From: Verrucomicrobiota bacterium
GTDB lineage: Bacteria > Verrucomicrobiota > Verrucomicrobiia > Limisphaerales > AAA164-E04
NCBI GenBank assembly: GCA_027619545.1
Contig: JAQCFT010000001.1
Location: 1 to 57,073 of the forward strand
Length of the DNA stretch: 57,073 nucleotides
Direction: 5' to 3'
A program made the translations under genes and the position numbers. The stretch's first letter is position 1. Every line of letters begins with the position of its first letter. This document shows positions 17,952 through 28,509 of the stretch, one piece after another. Under the pieces are notes generated by a model. It saw only the letters and a list, made by a program, of their open reading frames with translations, was not told where the DNA came from and did no database searches.

Positions 17952-19880
17952 ATGCAATTGTTCAGGCAGCATTTGATTCATTTGGCAATCGTAATTGCTT
18001 TCATGGTGGAAGGCATCGTTTGCGCACAACTGGAGCCCATTTTCATCCCCTCGAAATTCAACATGTCCCGCCGGGTGACCAAGTCTTCTCCGGGTTGGTT
18101 GATCCGACTTCACCAGGCAAATGAGACACTTGAAGACACCTTCGCAGAACGCGAAAACGTCCTGGCCGGAACGCGTCCCGATTCTCTGGGTTTCCCCTTG
18201 GAGAATTTTGCCATGGATACTTCAGCCACCATCACGGATTGGATCCATGGGCACACGTTCGCTTTGGATGTACCGGTAAACCTGAACGCAGGTAACAATG
18301 CCATCGGGGTGTCAGACAACGAATCCGCCATTCCGGGAATTCCGGGGTTCGAGGGGAGCACCCGATATATCACTTCGGAAATCCGACTGGTGCTGGAAGT
18401 GCCGCGTGCCGGCCTATATCGTTTTGGATTGCATGCGAGCGGCGGACTACATGTGGTAACTGGCAATGTGTATGATTCTTTTGATGCAGTGGAGTTAGTC
18501 TCTTTTGAAGGGGATCGTGCGGCAGAAACGGTGCGGTTTGATCTCGAATTCGAACGTAATGGCCTCTATGAATTTCGGGTCCTTTGGTTCAATGCCGAGG
18601 AAAACCCCAGTTTGGAATGGTGGACCCTGAATGAAGAGGACACCCCCATTCTCCTCAATTCGGAAAATGGATTAAAAACCTACGCGAACATTCCGGAACC
18701 CCTGACCAGCATTACGAAGGTCACGCCTGAGCATGGGGCCACCGGTGTGCTGCTTGATCAGGATGTGGTGACATTGCAATTGCATCTCGATGACGCAGGT
18801 ATCGCCACGGAATCGATACAGGCCACCCTCCAAGGCGAGCCCGCCCCACACGAAGTATCGGCAGCAGACACCGAAATGACGATCAAGATCAGCCTTCCAG
18901 AATTAAGTCCCTTCACAGAGTATGACTGGACCCTGAGCTTTGAGACCGGGAATGAATTGAGGGAAATAGCGGGTCGTTTCACCACCACGGTATTTGGAGC
19001 GCCAGGAGCTTTGTTTATCGAAGCGGAAGATTTTGATTTCAACCATGGCAAATGGGATCAGGTCAACCCGATTGGTATGACAGGCCCTTACCCCGGCGGA
19101 GCTTATCGCAATCGCGGCAACGGACATGGCATCAGCGAGCCGGACGGCATCTCGGATCTGGGCATTGATTACCTCGCGGATCCAAGCAGCAACGACGATC
19201 CCTTTAACGGGTATCGTGCTGGCACTGGAGTCTCGACCGTATCCTTGAACAGACGTTCGGAAGACATTTACCGCGGAGATTTCAATGTGTTGACAAACCA
19301 TGCCGTGACGGATCAGCAGGAAGGCGAGTGGTTGAATTTCACGCGCCTTTTCCCCATGGCGGACGACGGAGCCAAAACATTTTATCATGTTTTTGTCCGG
19401 ATAGCATCGGCCGATGCGCCTTTGGGGCTTGCTCTGGACCAGGTGATTTCCGGACAGAATACCGTTGAACAGGAAACCGAAAAAGTGGCTGAGCTCATAT
19501 CCGAAACAGGCACAGACAGCCAGGACTCCTTTGAGATCAGTCCCCTGTTTGCCGTCAGCAAGGAGGGATCCGAAGTGGAGCCCGGCACATTGGCTGTTGT
19601 GGAGCTCGGGGGAGAAGAGACTTTGCGAATCACCTCGTTGGAAGGAACCAGACAGAACATTGACTATCTGTTATTGATTCCAGCCACCCAAAGCCCGAAC
19701 ACCAAGGAGCCGGGGGCCATTCTTGGAGTGAGCCGAACGAATGATCAACTGACCATCGAATTCACCGGCACGCTTCTTAGCGCGGATTCGGTGAATGGCG
19801 ACTATCAACCGGTTGAAAATGCCACCTCGCCGTTTACTTTCACACCGGATCAAAGCCAGGCCTTTTTCGTCGCTGAATAA
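17952..19880 (+). CDS. Large exported protein with Ig-like and CBM-like regions
   Basis: The 642-residue protein starts with a hydrophobic signal segment ending near VCAQ. An N-terminal beta-rich part (about 85-235) resembles PA14-like or sugar-binding beta sandwiches. A region at about 254-347 (ITKVTPEHGATGVLLDQDV to GRFTT) is SbsA-like Ig. From ALFIEAEDFDF (about 353) follows a CBM6-like carbohydrate-binding segment. The last 40 residues (GTLLSADSVNGDYQPVENAT) match the short C-terminal motif repeated in verrucomicrobial exoproteins. No catalytic domain was seen. It lies between tag (4 bp) and a sulfatase (111 bp), so a surface role in polysaccharide binding is plausible. Confidence 0.75.
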   Translation: MQLFRQHLIHLAIVIAFMVEGIVCAQLEPIFIPSKFNMSRRVTKSSPGWLIRLHQANETLEDTFAERENVLAGTRPDSLGFPLENFAMDTSATITDWIHGHTFALDVPVNLNAGNNAIGVSDNESAIPGIPGFEGSTRYITSEIRLVLEVPRAGLYRFGLHASGGLHVVTGNVYDSFDAVELVSFEGDRAAETVRFDLEFERNGLYEFRVLWFNAEENPSLEWWTLNEEDTPILLNSENGLKTYANIPEPLTSITKVTPEHGATGVLLDQDVVTLQLHLDDAGIATESIQATLQGEPAPHEVSAADTEMTIKISLPELSPFTEYDWTLSFETGNELREIAGRFTTTVFGAPGALFIEAEDFDFNHGKWDQVNPIGMTGPYPGGAYRNRGNGHGISEPDGISDLGIDYLADPSSNDDPFNGYRAGTGVSTVSLNRRSEDIYRGDFNVLTNHAVTDQQEGEWLNFTRLFPMADDGAKTFYHVFVRIASADAPLGLALDQVISGQNTVEQETEKVAELISETGTDSQDSFEISPLFAVSKEGSEVEPGTLAVVELGGEETLRITSLEGTRQNIDYLLLIPATQSPNTKEPGAILGVSRTNDQLTIEFTGTLLSADSVNGDYQPVENATSPFTFTPDQSQAFFVAE

Positions 19881-19991
19881 AGTTGCGCGGTATTGCTTGT
19901 GAAGTAACCGTTATGATCAACCACGCCCAAGGAGGACATCCCTTGCGAAAAATTAGATCGAACCATTCCTGATTTCATGTAAGGTGCTGTC

Positions 19992-21356
19992 ATGGCTAAA
20001 TTGAGAAATCTCCAACGGTTCGCCCCATTTGTCTGGGCGATTATCTGCTGGGCGCACCTGAATGCCACCGCTGAAAAGCTTCCCAACATGCTGGTCATTC
20101 TGGTGGACGATCTGGGTTATGCGGATCTCTCAAGCTATGGAGCCACAGACCTGCAAACCCCGAACATCGATTCACTCGTACAGTCCGGACTACGTTGGGA
20201 CAGATTTTACGCCAATTGCCCGGTCTGTTCACCTACACGCGCAGCTTTGTTGAGTGGACGTTATCCCGATTTGGTCGGCGTGCCCGGAGTGATCCGCACA
20301 CATGCCAGGGACAATTGGGGTTACTTGGATCCAAAAGCCACATTGCTCCCTCAAATGTTGAGGAAAGCCGGATACCATACCGCCCTTGTCGGCAAATGGC
20401 ATTTGGGATTGGAATCCCCAAACACTCCAACCGAACGAGGATTTGATTTCTTCCATGGATTCCTCGGAGACATGATGGATGATTACTACCATCACCGGAG
20501 ACACGGCCAACACTACATGCGACGCAACAAAGAGCCCATTCACCCGGAAGGCCATGCCACGGATCTCTTTACCCACTGGGCTTCGGAATACATCCTCGAC
20601 CAGGCAAATACTGAAACCCCTTTCTTTCTCTACCTGGCTTACAACGCCCCCCACACACCGATACAACCACCGGATGCCTGGTATCAACGCGTCAAGGCAA
20701 GAGAACCCGGCATCACGGATCGGCGCGCAAAATTGGTGGCATTGATTGAACATCTTGATGCCGGCATCGGCGAAGTAGTCGACACCTTGAAACAATCCGG
20801 TCAGCTCGAAAATACACTCATCATTTTTACCAGCGACAATGGAGGTCAACTCAATGTGGGAGCGCAATGTGGGTCACACCGTGGCGGCAAACAGGACATG
20901 TACGAAGGTGGCATCATCGTTCCGGCATGCGCCGCATGGCCGGGTGTGATCGCCCCCGGCAGCCGCACCGACCAATTGAGCATGACCATGGATATCTTTC
21001 CAACCCTGTGCGAGGTCGCAGGCATCCCGGTCACACATACCATTGAAGGGGAGTCCTTCCTGGGGCTAATGAAAGGAGACCGGCTACCCCACCGCACACG
21101 CGATATGATCTGGGTGCGGCGTGAAGGCAACATGCGTTACCAGGGACGTGACTATTACGCCTTTCGCAGAGGGGATTGGAAACTGGTGCAGAACTCACCA
21201 TTCGAACCCTATTCCCTTTACAACTTGCAGCAGGACCCTATGGAGACCACCGATGTTTCCCAAAAGAACCAGTCGATACAACGTATGTTGACTCGAGCCT
21301 TGATGGACCATGTCCAGGAAGCTGGGTTCATCTCCTGGCAGGGTCCAGGGGAATAA
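19992..21356 (+). CDS. Exported formylglycine-dependent sulfatase
   Basis: This 454-residue sulfatase has a signal peptide (to about HLNATA) and the alkaline-phosphatase fold. Metal ligands start at VDDLGYAD (Asp39, Asp40). The formylglycine motif is CSPTR (Cys79 to Arg83), GKWHLG lies near 135 and FTSDNGG carries later ligands. Such enzymes remove sulfate from polysaccharides or small esters; the substrate is not visible. The maturing formylglycine enzyme is not in the window. The start follows AGGTG with five-base spacing, the same leader as the gene at 1881. Confidence 0.92.
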   Translation: MAKLRNLQRFAPFVWAIICWAHLNATAEKLPNMLVILVDDLGYADLSSYGATDLQTPNIDSLVQSGLRWDRFYANCPVCSPTRAALLSGRYPDLVGVPGVIRTHARDNWGYLDPKATLLPQMLRKAGYHTALVGKWHLGLESPNTPTERGFDFFHGFLGDMMDDYYHHRRHGQHYMRRNKEPIHPEGHATDLFTHWASEYILDQANTETPFFLYLAYNAPHTPIQPPDAWYQRVKAREPGITDRRAKLVALIEHLDAGIGEVVDTLKQSGQLENTLIIFTSDNGGQLNVGAQCGSHRGGKQDMYEGGIIVPACAAWPGVIAPGSRTDQLSMTMDIFPTLCEVAGIPVTHTIEGESFLGLMKGDRLPHRTRDMIWVRREGNMRYQGRDYYAFRRGDWKLVQNSPFEPYSLYNLQQDPMETTDVSQKNQSIQRMLTRALMDHVQEAGFISWQGPGE

Positions 21357-21376
21357 CCCCTACAACAACCACTCCA

Positions 21377-21919
21377 ATGAAAATGCCATGGTTTATAAGG
21401 GAAACTGCAGGGGCGGTTTTATTACTGGGAGTCATCATCTATCTTCCGGTAGTGGTCTCGGATTACACCGCGCCGGAGACCATGCCATTTGAACCCGAAG
21501 CCAATCGTAGACAGTGGATCAAATTGTTTCCGAGCAATCCGGAGACACTGCAAGCCATCATGGCAACGGTTGGAGGTCAACTGAAGGCGATTCGAAACCA
21601 ACAGTTTGATGCTGCCTTCCAATTTGCCTCCAAGGGCATTCAGGAAGAACAACCTCTGGATGAGTTTGAAGAAATGGTGCGAACCCATTACAGACCGATG
21701 CTGGATTATGAAGCCATCGAAATCAGCAATTCACTTGATGACGGCAAGCAGGGAATGATCCGCGTGAGATTGAGCCGGAACCGAATCCCCACTGCTGTTT
21801 ATTCTTACGTCATGGCACTGGAAGAAGGTCAGTGGAAAATTGGAGGCGTATTGGCCGATGGTCCCCCAGCCCAACCAGCCTCTTCTCAAGGTGGAAGCCA
21901 ACCATCAGGTCTGAATTAA
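21377..21919 (+). CDS. DUF4864-like membrane-anchored protein
   Basis: The 180-residue product has one N-terminal hydrophobic segment (about 7-28), then a domain resembling DUF4864 (QLKAIRNQQFDAAFQFASKG near 70-90 and MVRTHYRPMLDYEAIE further on). The Gly/Ser/Pro-rich tail ends in QGGSQPSGLN. The frame stays open upstream inside the sulfatase, but the start at 21377 begins the hydrophobic segment and lies 20 bp after the sulfatase stop, so the two are likely co-transcribed. The function of the family is unknown. Confidence 0.7.
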   Translation: MKMPWFIRETAGAVLLLGVIIYLPVVVSDYTAPETMPFEPEANRRQWIKLFPSNPETLQAIMATVGGQLKAIRNQQFDAAFQFASKGIQEEQPLDEFEEMVRTHYRPMLDYEAIEISNSLDDGKQGMIRVRLSRNRIPTAVYSYVMALEEGQWKIGGVLADGPPAQPASSQGGSQPSGLN

Positions 21920-21922
21920 CAC

Positions 21923-22321
21923 TCAGTCCCAAAGTGGGTTGGCATCAAACCCTGCATGTCCCCAGGGCGAAGCGGCGGGACGTGATTCTTTCAAAGCTCC
22001 CTGATGTTTTTCCAGGTAATCCAACAACATTTTACGGATAACTGGAGCAGGAGCGGTCAAGCCGTTGCTTTCCATTTTTGTGATCGTTTTGTCCCAGCTT
22101 GAGCGATCTCGATGATGATGGGTGATCAAAAAGGGTGAATGACAATTACCGCAAATTGCAACAACCACCCCAATATTTGGATCGGTTTTCAGACCCCACA
22201 GCCCCTTACCCTGCTGGAGCCCTGATGGTTGTGAAACAACATCCATTTGTCCGACATTTATCAAGCAAAGTGCCAACATCCAGATGTATCCCGCCTTACG
22301 GAAAGAAGTGAAATGTTTCAT
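21923..22321 (-). CDS. sorB: Sulfite dehydrogenase cytochrome c subunit (SorB-like)
   Basis: The 132-residue protein has a signal sequence (about residues 1-30) and one haem c site, Cys57-Gly-Asn-Cys60-His61 (CGNCHS), with a possible axial Met near 83 (TKMESNG). It follows the molybdenum sulfite oxidase directly, the order of SorA/SorB systems, and would take electrons from it in the periplasm. A frame extension to a TTG at 22342 exists, but the ATG at 22321 has GGAG eight bases upstream and begins the signal peptide. The sequence is divergent, so the subunit name rests mostly on context. Confidence 0.72.
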   Translation of the reverse strand: MKHFTSFRKAGYIWMLALCLINVGQMDVVSQPSGLQQGKGLWGLKTDPNIGVVVAICGNCHSPFLITHHHRDRSSWDKTITKMESNGLTAPAPVIRKMLLDYLEKHQGALKESRPAASPWGHAGFDANPLWD

Positions 22322-22342
22322 CCTCATATCTCCATCTTCCAA

Positions 22343-23590
22343 TTAAACCAACTTAACAGCGATACGATGGGCTGCATTGTTCAGATAACCCTTTGGGTTC
22401 CACCCGGGAACAACCATAGGCTGACCTCGCCCCTCCACATCCGTAGCTCGGGCCCATACTTCATAATAGCCGGCTTTGGGCAAATCCAATAAGATACTCC
22501 AATGCTGCCAGGCGTACTTGTTGACAGGTGCGGCCAAATCAGACTGATGCCATGTCGCGCCGAAGTCGCAACTGATGTCCATGCGTGCGACATCACCATT
22601 CCCAGACCAGGCATGGCCACGCAGTAAAAGAGGTTTCCCAAAGGGAAACTCCGCACCGGTACCCGGATGCGTGATAATGGATTTAACGGGCATGGTTTCA
22701 ATGATTTCAAAATCCTCCTCAGGCAACTTGTCACCAGGGGCCACCGGATGTTTGGGGACGCGATACGATGTGCCGGTCATTTTGGGCCCATCATGAATTT
22801 GATCACGAATCTGGATTCGGTTAATCCATTTGCCGGAGGTCGAACCGGGCCAACCGGGGCAAATCAATCTCAGAGGAAAACCATGTTCTGCCGGGAGAGG
22901 TACACCGTTCATTTCCCACACCAACAAGGTGTGCTCATCCAGAGCCTTTTCAATGGGGACTCCCCGTGATATGGGGTACTTGCCCGGCTCGCGACTTAAA
23001 TGGGGATCTTCGCCATAGTAGGCGATGTAGACGGCAGTTGACTTCACTCCGGCTTTGTTGAGCACATCCCGCAATCGAACACCCCTATATTGAGCACATC
23101 CTACGGCTCCGAGGGTCCAAGGATTACCACCCACTTTGGGATAATAACCGGCCCTTCCATTCCCCCCGCACTCAATCACCAACGCGGCACTCTGTTGGCT
23201 GAAGCCATCCTTCAGATCTTCCAGACTAAGATTGAGAACCTTCTCTACCTCGCCATCAATGGTCAACGACCAATCGCCCAGTTTAGCAGAAGTGGCGCGT
23301 TCCGGAATAAGTCCGTTGTTGCGTACAAAGTGACGATGGTTTGGAGTGATCGGGTCATCAAGCAGGGTAGCAGTCGCTTCGGCATTGACCGGTTTGTCGC
23401 TGAGCAAACGCAACTCTTCCTTGCCCGGCCAACCTTTTTGGATGGCCTCTTGACCAAGCGCGGATGGAAACAATCCGGAGCGCAGCAACTGATCCTGAAA
23501 AACAATCGGAGCGCCCAGGGCAGCTGTCAATCCGGCAATAAATTTCCGCCTGTCTGTGCGCCTGGTATGTGTCAAAAAGTCTGTTTTCAT
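22343..23590 (-). CDS. sorA: Molybdenum sulfite oxidase/dehydrogenase catalytic subunit (SorA-like)
   Basis: The 415-residue protein has a twin-arginine signal (DRRKFIAGLTAALGAP), a molybdopterin oxidoreductase domain with the conserved cofactor cysteine in ECGGNGR (Cys141), and the C-terminal dimerisation domain (PVKSIITHPGTG onward). It is exported folded by Tat and oxidises sulfite to sulfate, passing electrons to the adjacent cytochrome. The ATG at 23590 is chosen; a TTG frame extension to 23614 precedes the basic Tat region. It is 32 bp downstream of ligA on the same strand. A molybdate-type ABC transporter lies 10 kb away at 33526-36568. Confidence 0.87.
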   Translation of the reverse strand: MKTDFLTHTRRTDRRKFIAGLTAALGAPIVFQDQLLRSGLFPSALGQEAIQKGWPGKEELRLLSDKPVNAEATATLLDDPITPNHRHFVRNNGLIPERATSAKLGDWSLTIDGEVEKVLNLSLEDLKDGFSQQSAALVIECGGNGRAGYYPKVGGNPWTLGAVGCAQYRGVRLRDVLNKAGVKSTAVYIAYYGEDPHLSREPGKYPISRGVPIEKALDEHTLLVWEMNGVPLPAEHGFPLRLICPGWPGSTSGKWINRIQIRDQIHDGPKMTGTSYRVPKHPVAPGDKLPEEDFEIIETMPVKSIITHPGTGAEFPFGKPLLLRGHAWSGNGDVARMDISCDFGATWHQSDLAAPVNKYAWQHWSILLDLPKAGYYEVWARATDVEGRGQPMVVPGWNPKGYLNNAAHRIAVKLV

Positions 23591-23622
23591 TCTAGTCCGT
23601 TTCGTTTCGACCAAAAGCCATA

Positions 23623-25770
<2,148 letters not shown>

Positions 25771-25816
25771 TCAAAGCGGCAATCGGTTTTTAGCGCCAAT
25801 CGTAAAAGCCACTCGT

Positions 25817-27220
25817 TCAGGATTCGTTGAAATAGGATTCGATGCAACCGGCCACTTCAGTCGAATCCACCAGCTTTTCACACGGTAATATTTCGGCATT
25901 TCCACTGAGCAATACCGGATTGTGTCGAGTATCCTCAGGACGTGTTCCATGTGAACCTTTGATCAAATCCGCATTCAACGGAATCACATCCATCAACATC
26001 CGAAAACCCAGCTTCTTCTGAAGCAATCGCCAGGCAATCTTAAGTTTTGGAAATGTCAGCGATGGATCCAGAAACAACTCCGCCGGATCATATCCAGGCT
26101 TACGATGAATATCGACACAACGAGCAAAGTCGGGGGCCCGATCATCATTCATCCAGTAATAATAAGTGAACCACGCCCAGTCCTTCGAAAACACCACCAA
26201 ATCTCCCGCGCGTAAATGATCGAGTCCGTTTTCCCTTTTCTCATCCGGCCCCCAAACCCAATCGACACCTTTCACGGATTCGAGAAGCTCCCTCACTTCC
26301 GGAAGCCGCAAAGGATCTTGAACATGCACATGGGCAACCTGATGGTCCGCCACCGCAAACACTTTCGATGCCCCAAAATCGATCAATTCTCTGCCAAGTT
26401 CCTCCTTGATGGTCAACCAACCTTGCTCACGAAACAATCTGTTGAGATGAATGGGTTTACTGACCGGCGTAATGCCATACTCGGAAAGAATCAAAGATTC
26501 CACCCCTCGATCCTCCAGATAACTCACTAGGTCGCCAACGATGGTGTCGATGCGTTGAAGGTCTGCCGGGATGCATGGATGATCCGGCCCGAACCGTTGT
26601 AGGTTGTAATCAAGATGCGGTAGATAAACCAGGTTCAAAGAGGGCTGATACTTCCTTTCCACCCAACGAGCCGAATCGGCAATCCACTTCGACACGGCTT
26701 GAGGAGGCCCCTGTGGAGTGTCCATACCGGCTGCCGGCCCCCAAAAAGTGGGGAAGGGAAACGGACCCAGTTCTTTTTTGACTTCAGGGCGAATACCATA
26801 TGGCCAGGTGTAGATGTCAAAAACCTTTCGCCCATCGGCCGGATACATTGGTCTGGGAGTCAGGCTGTAATCCGTGGAGGCATACATATTATACCACCAA
26901 AAAACCTTGGCACAGGTAAATCCAGGCAATCGTGCTTTGAGTCGATCCCAAACTTTGGGTGCCTGCACAAGTTGATTGGGTTGCTTCCAGAACTGGACCT
27001 CGGCAAGTTCTTTGTTGTACCAGCCGTTGGCAACGATCCCATGTTCCGATGGAGTCACTCCGGTAAGATAATTGGACTGAGCGGTGCAAGTAACGGCAGG
27101 CAGAGCTGGATTGACGGAACAAAGCTTACCCTGCTGTTTGATTGAGGAAAGACGGGGCATGCCTTTCTCAATGAGGTCCACCGTCAGACCAACCACATTG
27201 ATCACCGCCAATCTTTTCAT
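25817..27220 (-). CDS. EboF-like nucleotide pyrophosphatase/phosphodiesterase family protein with altered metal ligands
   Basis: The 467-residue protein has the alkaline-phosphatase/NPP fold and lies 21 bp after a dehydroquinate synthase-like gene, the pairing found in ebo gene clusters (eboD and eboF). The nucleophile region AVTCTAQSNYLTG (Thr44) is kept. Several positions differ from typical phosphodiesterases: VVG replaces the first metal Asp (IDG), Gln208 stands where a His is usual after Asp204, and SEYG (246-249) replaces SDHG. Activity may be changed or lost. There is no signal peptide. eboA, eboB, eboC and eboE homologues are not seen nearby. Confidence 0.72.
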   Translation of the reverse strand: MKRLAVINVVGLTVDLIEKGMPRLSSIKQQGKLCSVNPALPAVTCTAQSNYLTGVTPSEHGIVANGWYNKELAEVQFWKQPNQLVQAPKVWDRLKARLPGFTCAKVFWWYNMYASTDYSLTPRPMYPADGRKVFDIYTWPYGIRPEVKKELGPFPFPTFWGPAAGMDTPQGPPQAVSKWIADSARWVERKYQPSLNLVYLPHLDYNLQRFGPDHPCIPADLQRIDTIVGDLVSYLEDRGVESLILSEYGITPVSKPIHLNRLFREQGWLTIKEELGRELIDFGASKVFAVADHQVAHVHVQDPLRLPEVRELLESVKGVDWVWGPDEKRENGLDHLRAGDLVVFSKDWAWFTYYYWMNDDRAPDFARCVDIHRKPGYDPAELFLDPSLTFPKLKIAWRLLQKKLGFRMLMDVIPLNADLIKGSHGTRPEDTRHNPVLLSGNAEILPCEKLVDSTEVAGCIESYFNES

Positions 27221-27241
27221 GAAGCAAACAAGTAATGAAAA

Positions 27242-28432
27242 TCAAGGATGCGCCACCGCGATTTTCTGAGGTTTGGCCTGGTATCGATCGCGTAGCAGGT
27301 GCATGGCTTGGGTCATTTTCGGTACATTGATCTCATGCACCTCGATTCCCTTGCCGATGCCCTCGAGCAGGGTAATTGTCAATTGCCCCCCCAAGTGTTC
27401 GCGAAATTCCTCCAGGCCTTTGAGCACGGTAAGTTTTCCTTCACTACTCGTATAATGCAATTCATTGGAATAAAGCTCAAAACCGAGGTTTTCAAGCAGG
27501 GCCAGAATGCGATCGACTTCCACCTGTTTCAACATCCCAATCAATCCGGCATAAATGACGTCGAGTGAAATCCCAATGGCAACGGCTTCACCATGTCGAA
27601 TAGAGTAACTGGAAAGTTGCTCCAGTTTATGAGCCGCCCAATGCCCAAAATCCAACGGCCTGGCCGATCCGAACTCGAAGGGGTCTCCGCTGTTTGCGAT
27701 GTGGTTCATATGGAGTTCGGCACATCGATAAATCAATCGATTCATGGCCTCAGGCTGAAACCCGGCCAAATCTAGCGCGGTCTTTTCCAACTCCTCAAAA
27801 AATGCAGCGTCCCGAATCAAAGCCACCTTGACCGCCTCGGAATAGCCACCGCGTTTGTCGCGATCTAAGAGTCCCTGCAACCAGGCAGAGTCGTTAATGA
27901 CCGCAAACGGCGGTGCAAAGGTACCGACAAAATTCTTTTTCCCAAATGCATTGATTCCATTTTTAACCCCCACACCGGAGTCGGCCTGACTCAAGGTAGT
28001 AGTCGGAATCCGAACATGCCTGACCCCGCGATGAGCGGTCGCAGCAGCCAAACCAACCATGTCCAGCAAAGCCCCTCCCCCGATGGCAATCACGTAGGAA
28101 TGTCGGTCGATATGATATCGATCAATGGGTGATTGGATTTCAGAGACATGAAAATATGAATTCTTAACTCGTTCCCCACCCTCTGCAATGATGGTGGGAC
28201 AGACAAGATCCACGTTCTTTCGTTTATCAAAATATTGGTGAATGGCTCCGCATAATTCCGGATAAGCGCGAACCAATCCATCGTCGGCAATCACCAACAC
28301 CTTAACGGGTTCGGATTTGAAATCTTCGGTGAGTACATCATGGAGCGTCGGGTTGTCAGCGTTAAACACGCCCTCAGTAAACAATACCCGATGCCGATAC
28401 GACACTTGGACCTGACGTTCAATCTGGATCAC
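27242..28432 (-). CDS. EboD-like 3-dehydroquinate synthase family protein
   Basis: This 396-residue protein belongs to the dehydroquinate synthase superfamily, in the divergent group that includes EboD of ebo clusters. The NAD site GGGALLDMVGLAAAT (about 138-152), the metal-site Glu in GYSEAVKVALI, PLDFGHWAAHKLE and RHGEAVAIGI are intact, so it is probably an active carbocycle-forming lyase. It is longer than AroB and not beside aromatic amino acid genes, and the adjacent EboF-like gene supports the ebo assignment. The start is GTG with no clear ribosome site. The substrate is unknown. Confidence 0.75.
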   Translation of the reverse strand: MIQIERQVQVSYRHRVLFTEGVFNADNPTLHDVLTEDFKSEPVKVLVIADDGLVRAYPELCGAIHQYFDKRKNVDLVCPTIIAEGGERVKNSYFHVSEIQSPIDRYHIDRHSYVIAIGGGALLDMVGLAAATAHRGVRHVRIPTTTLSQADSGVGVKNGINAFGKKNFVGTFAPPFAVINDSAWLQGLLDRDKRGGYSEAVKVALIRDAAFFEELEKTALDLAGFQPEAMNRLIYRCAELHMNHIANSGDPFEFGSARPLDFGHWAAHKLEQLSSYSIRHGEAVAIGISLDVIYAGLIGMLKQVEVDRILALLENLGFELYSNELHYTSSEGKLTVLKGLEEFREHLGGQLTITLLEGIGKGIEVHEINVPKMTQAMHLLRDRYQAKPQKIAVAHP

Positions 28433-28509
28433 GTGGGTTAATTTGACTGGAAATTTGTGACTAGACCAGCAAAAAGGGCGGCGAAGAAAACGAGTGATTT
28501 ACCTACTCT

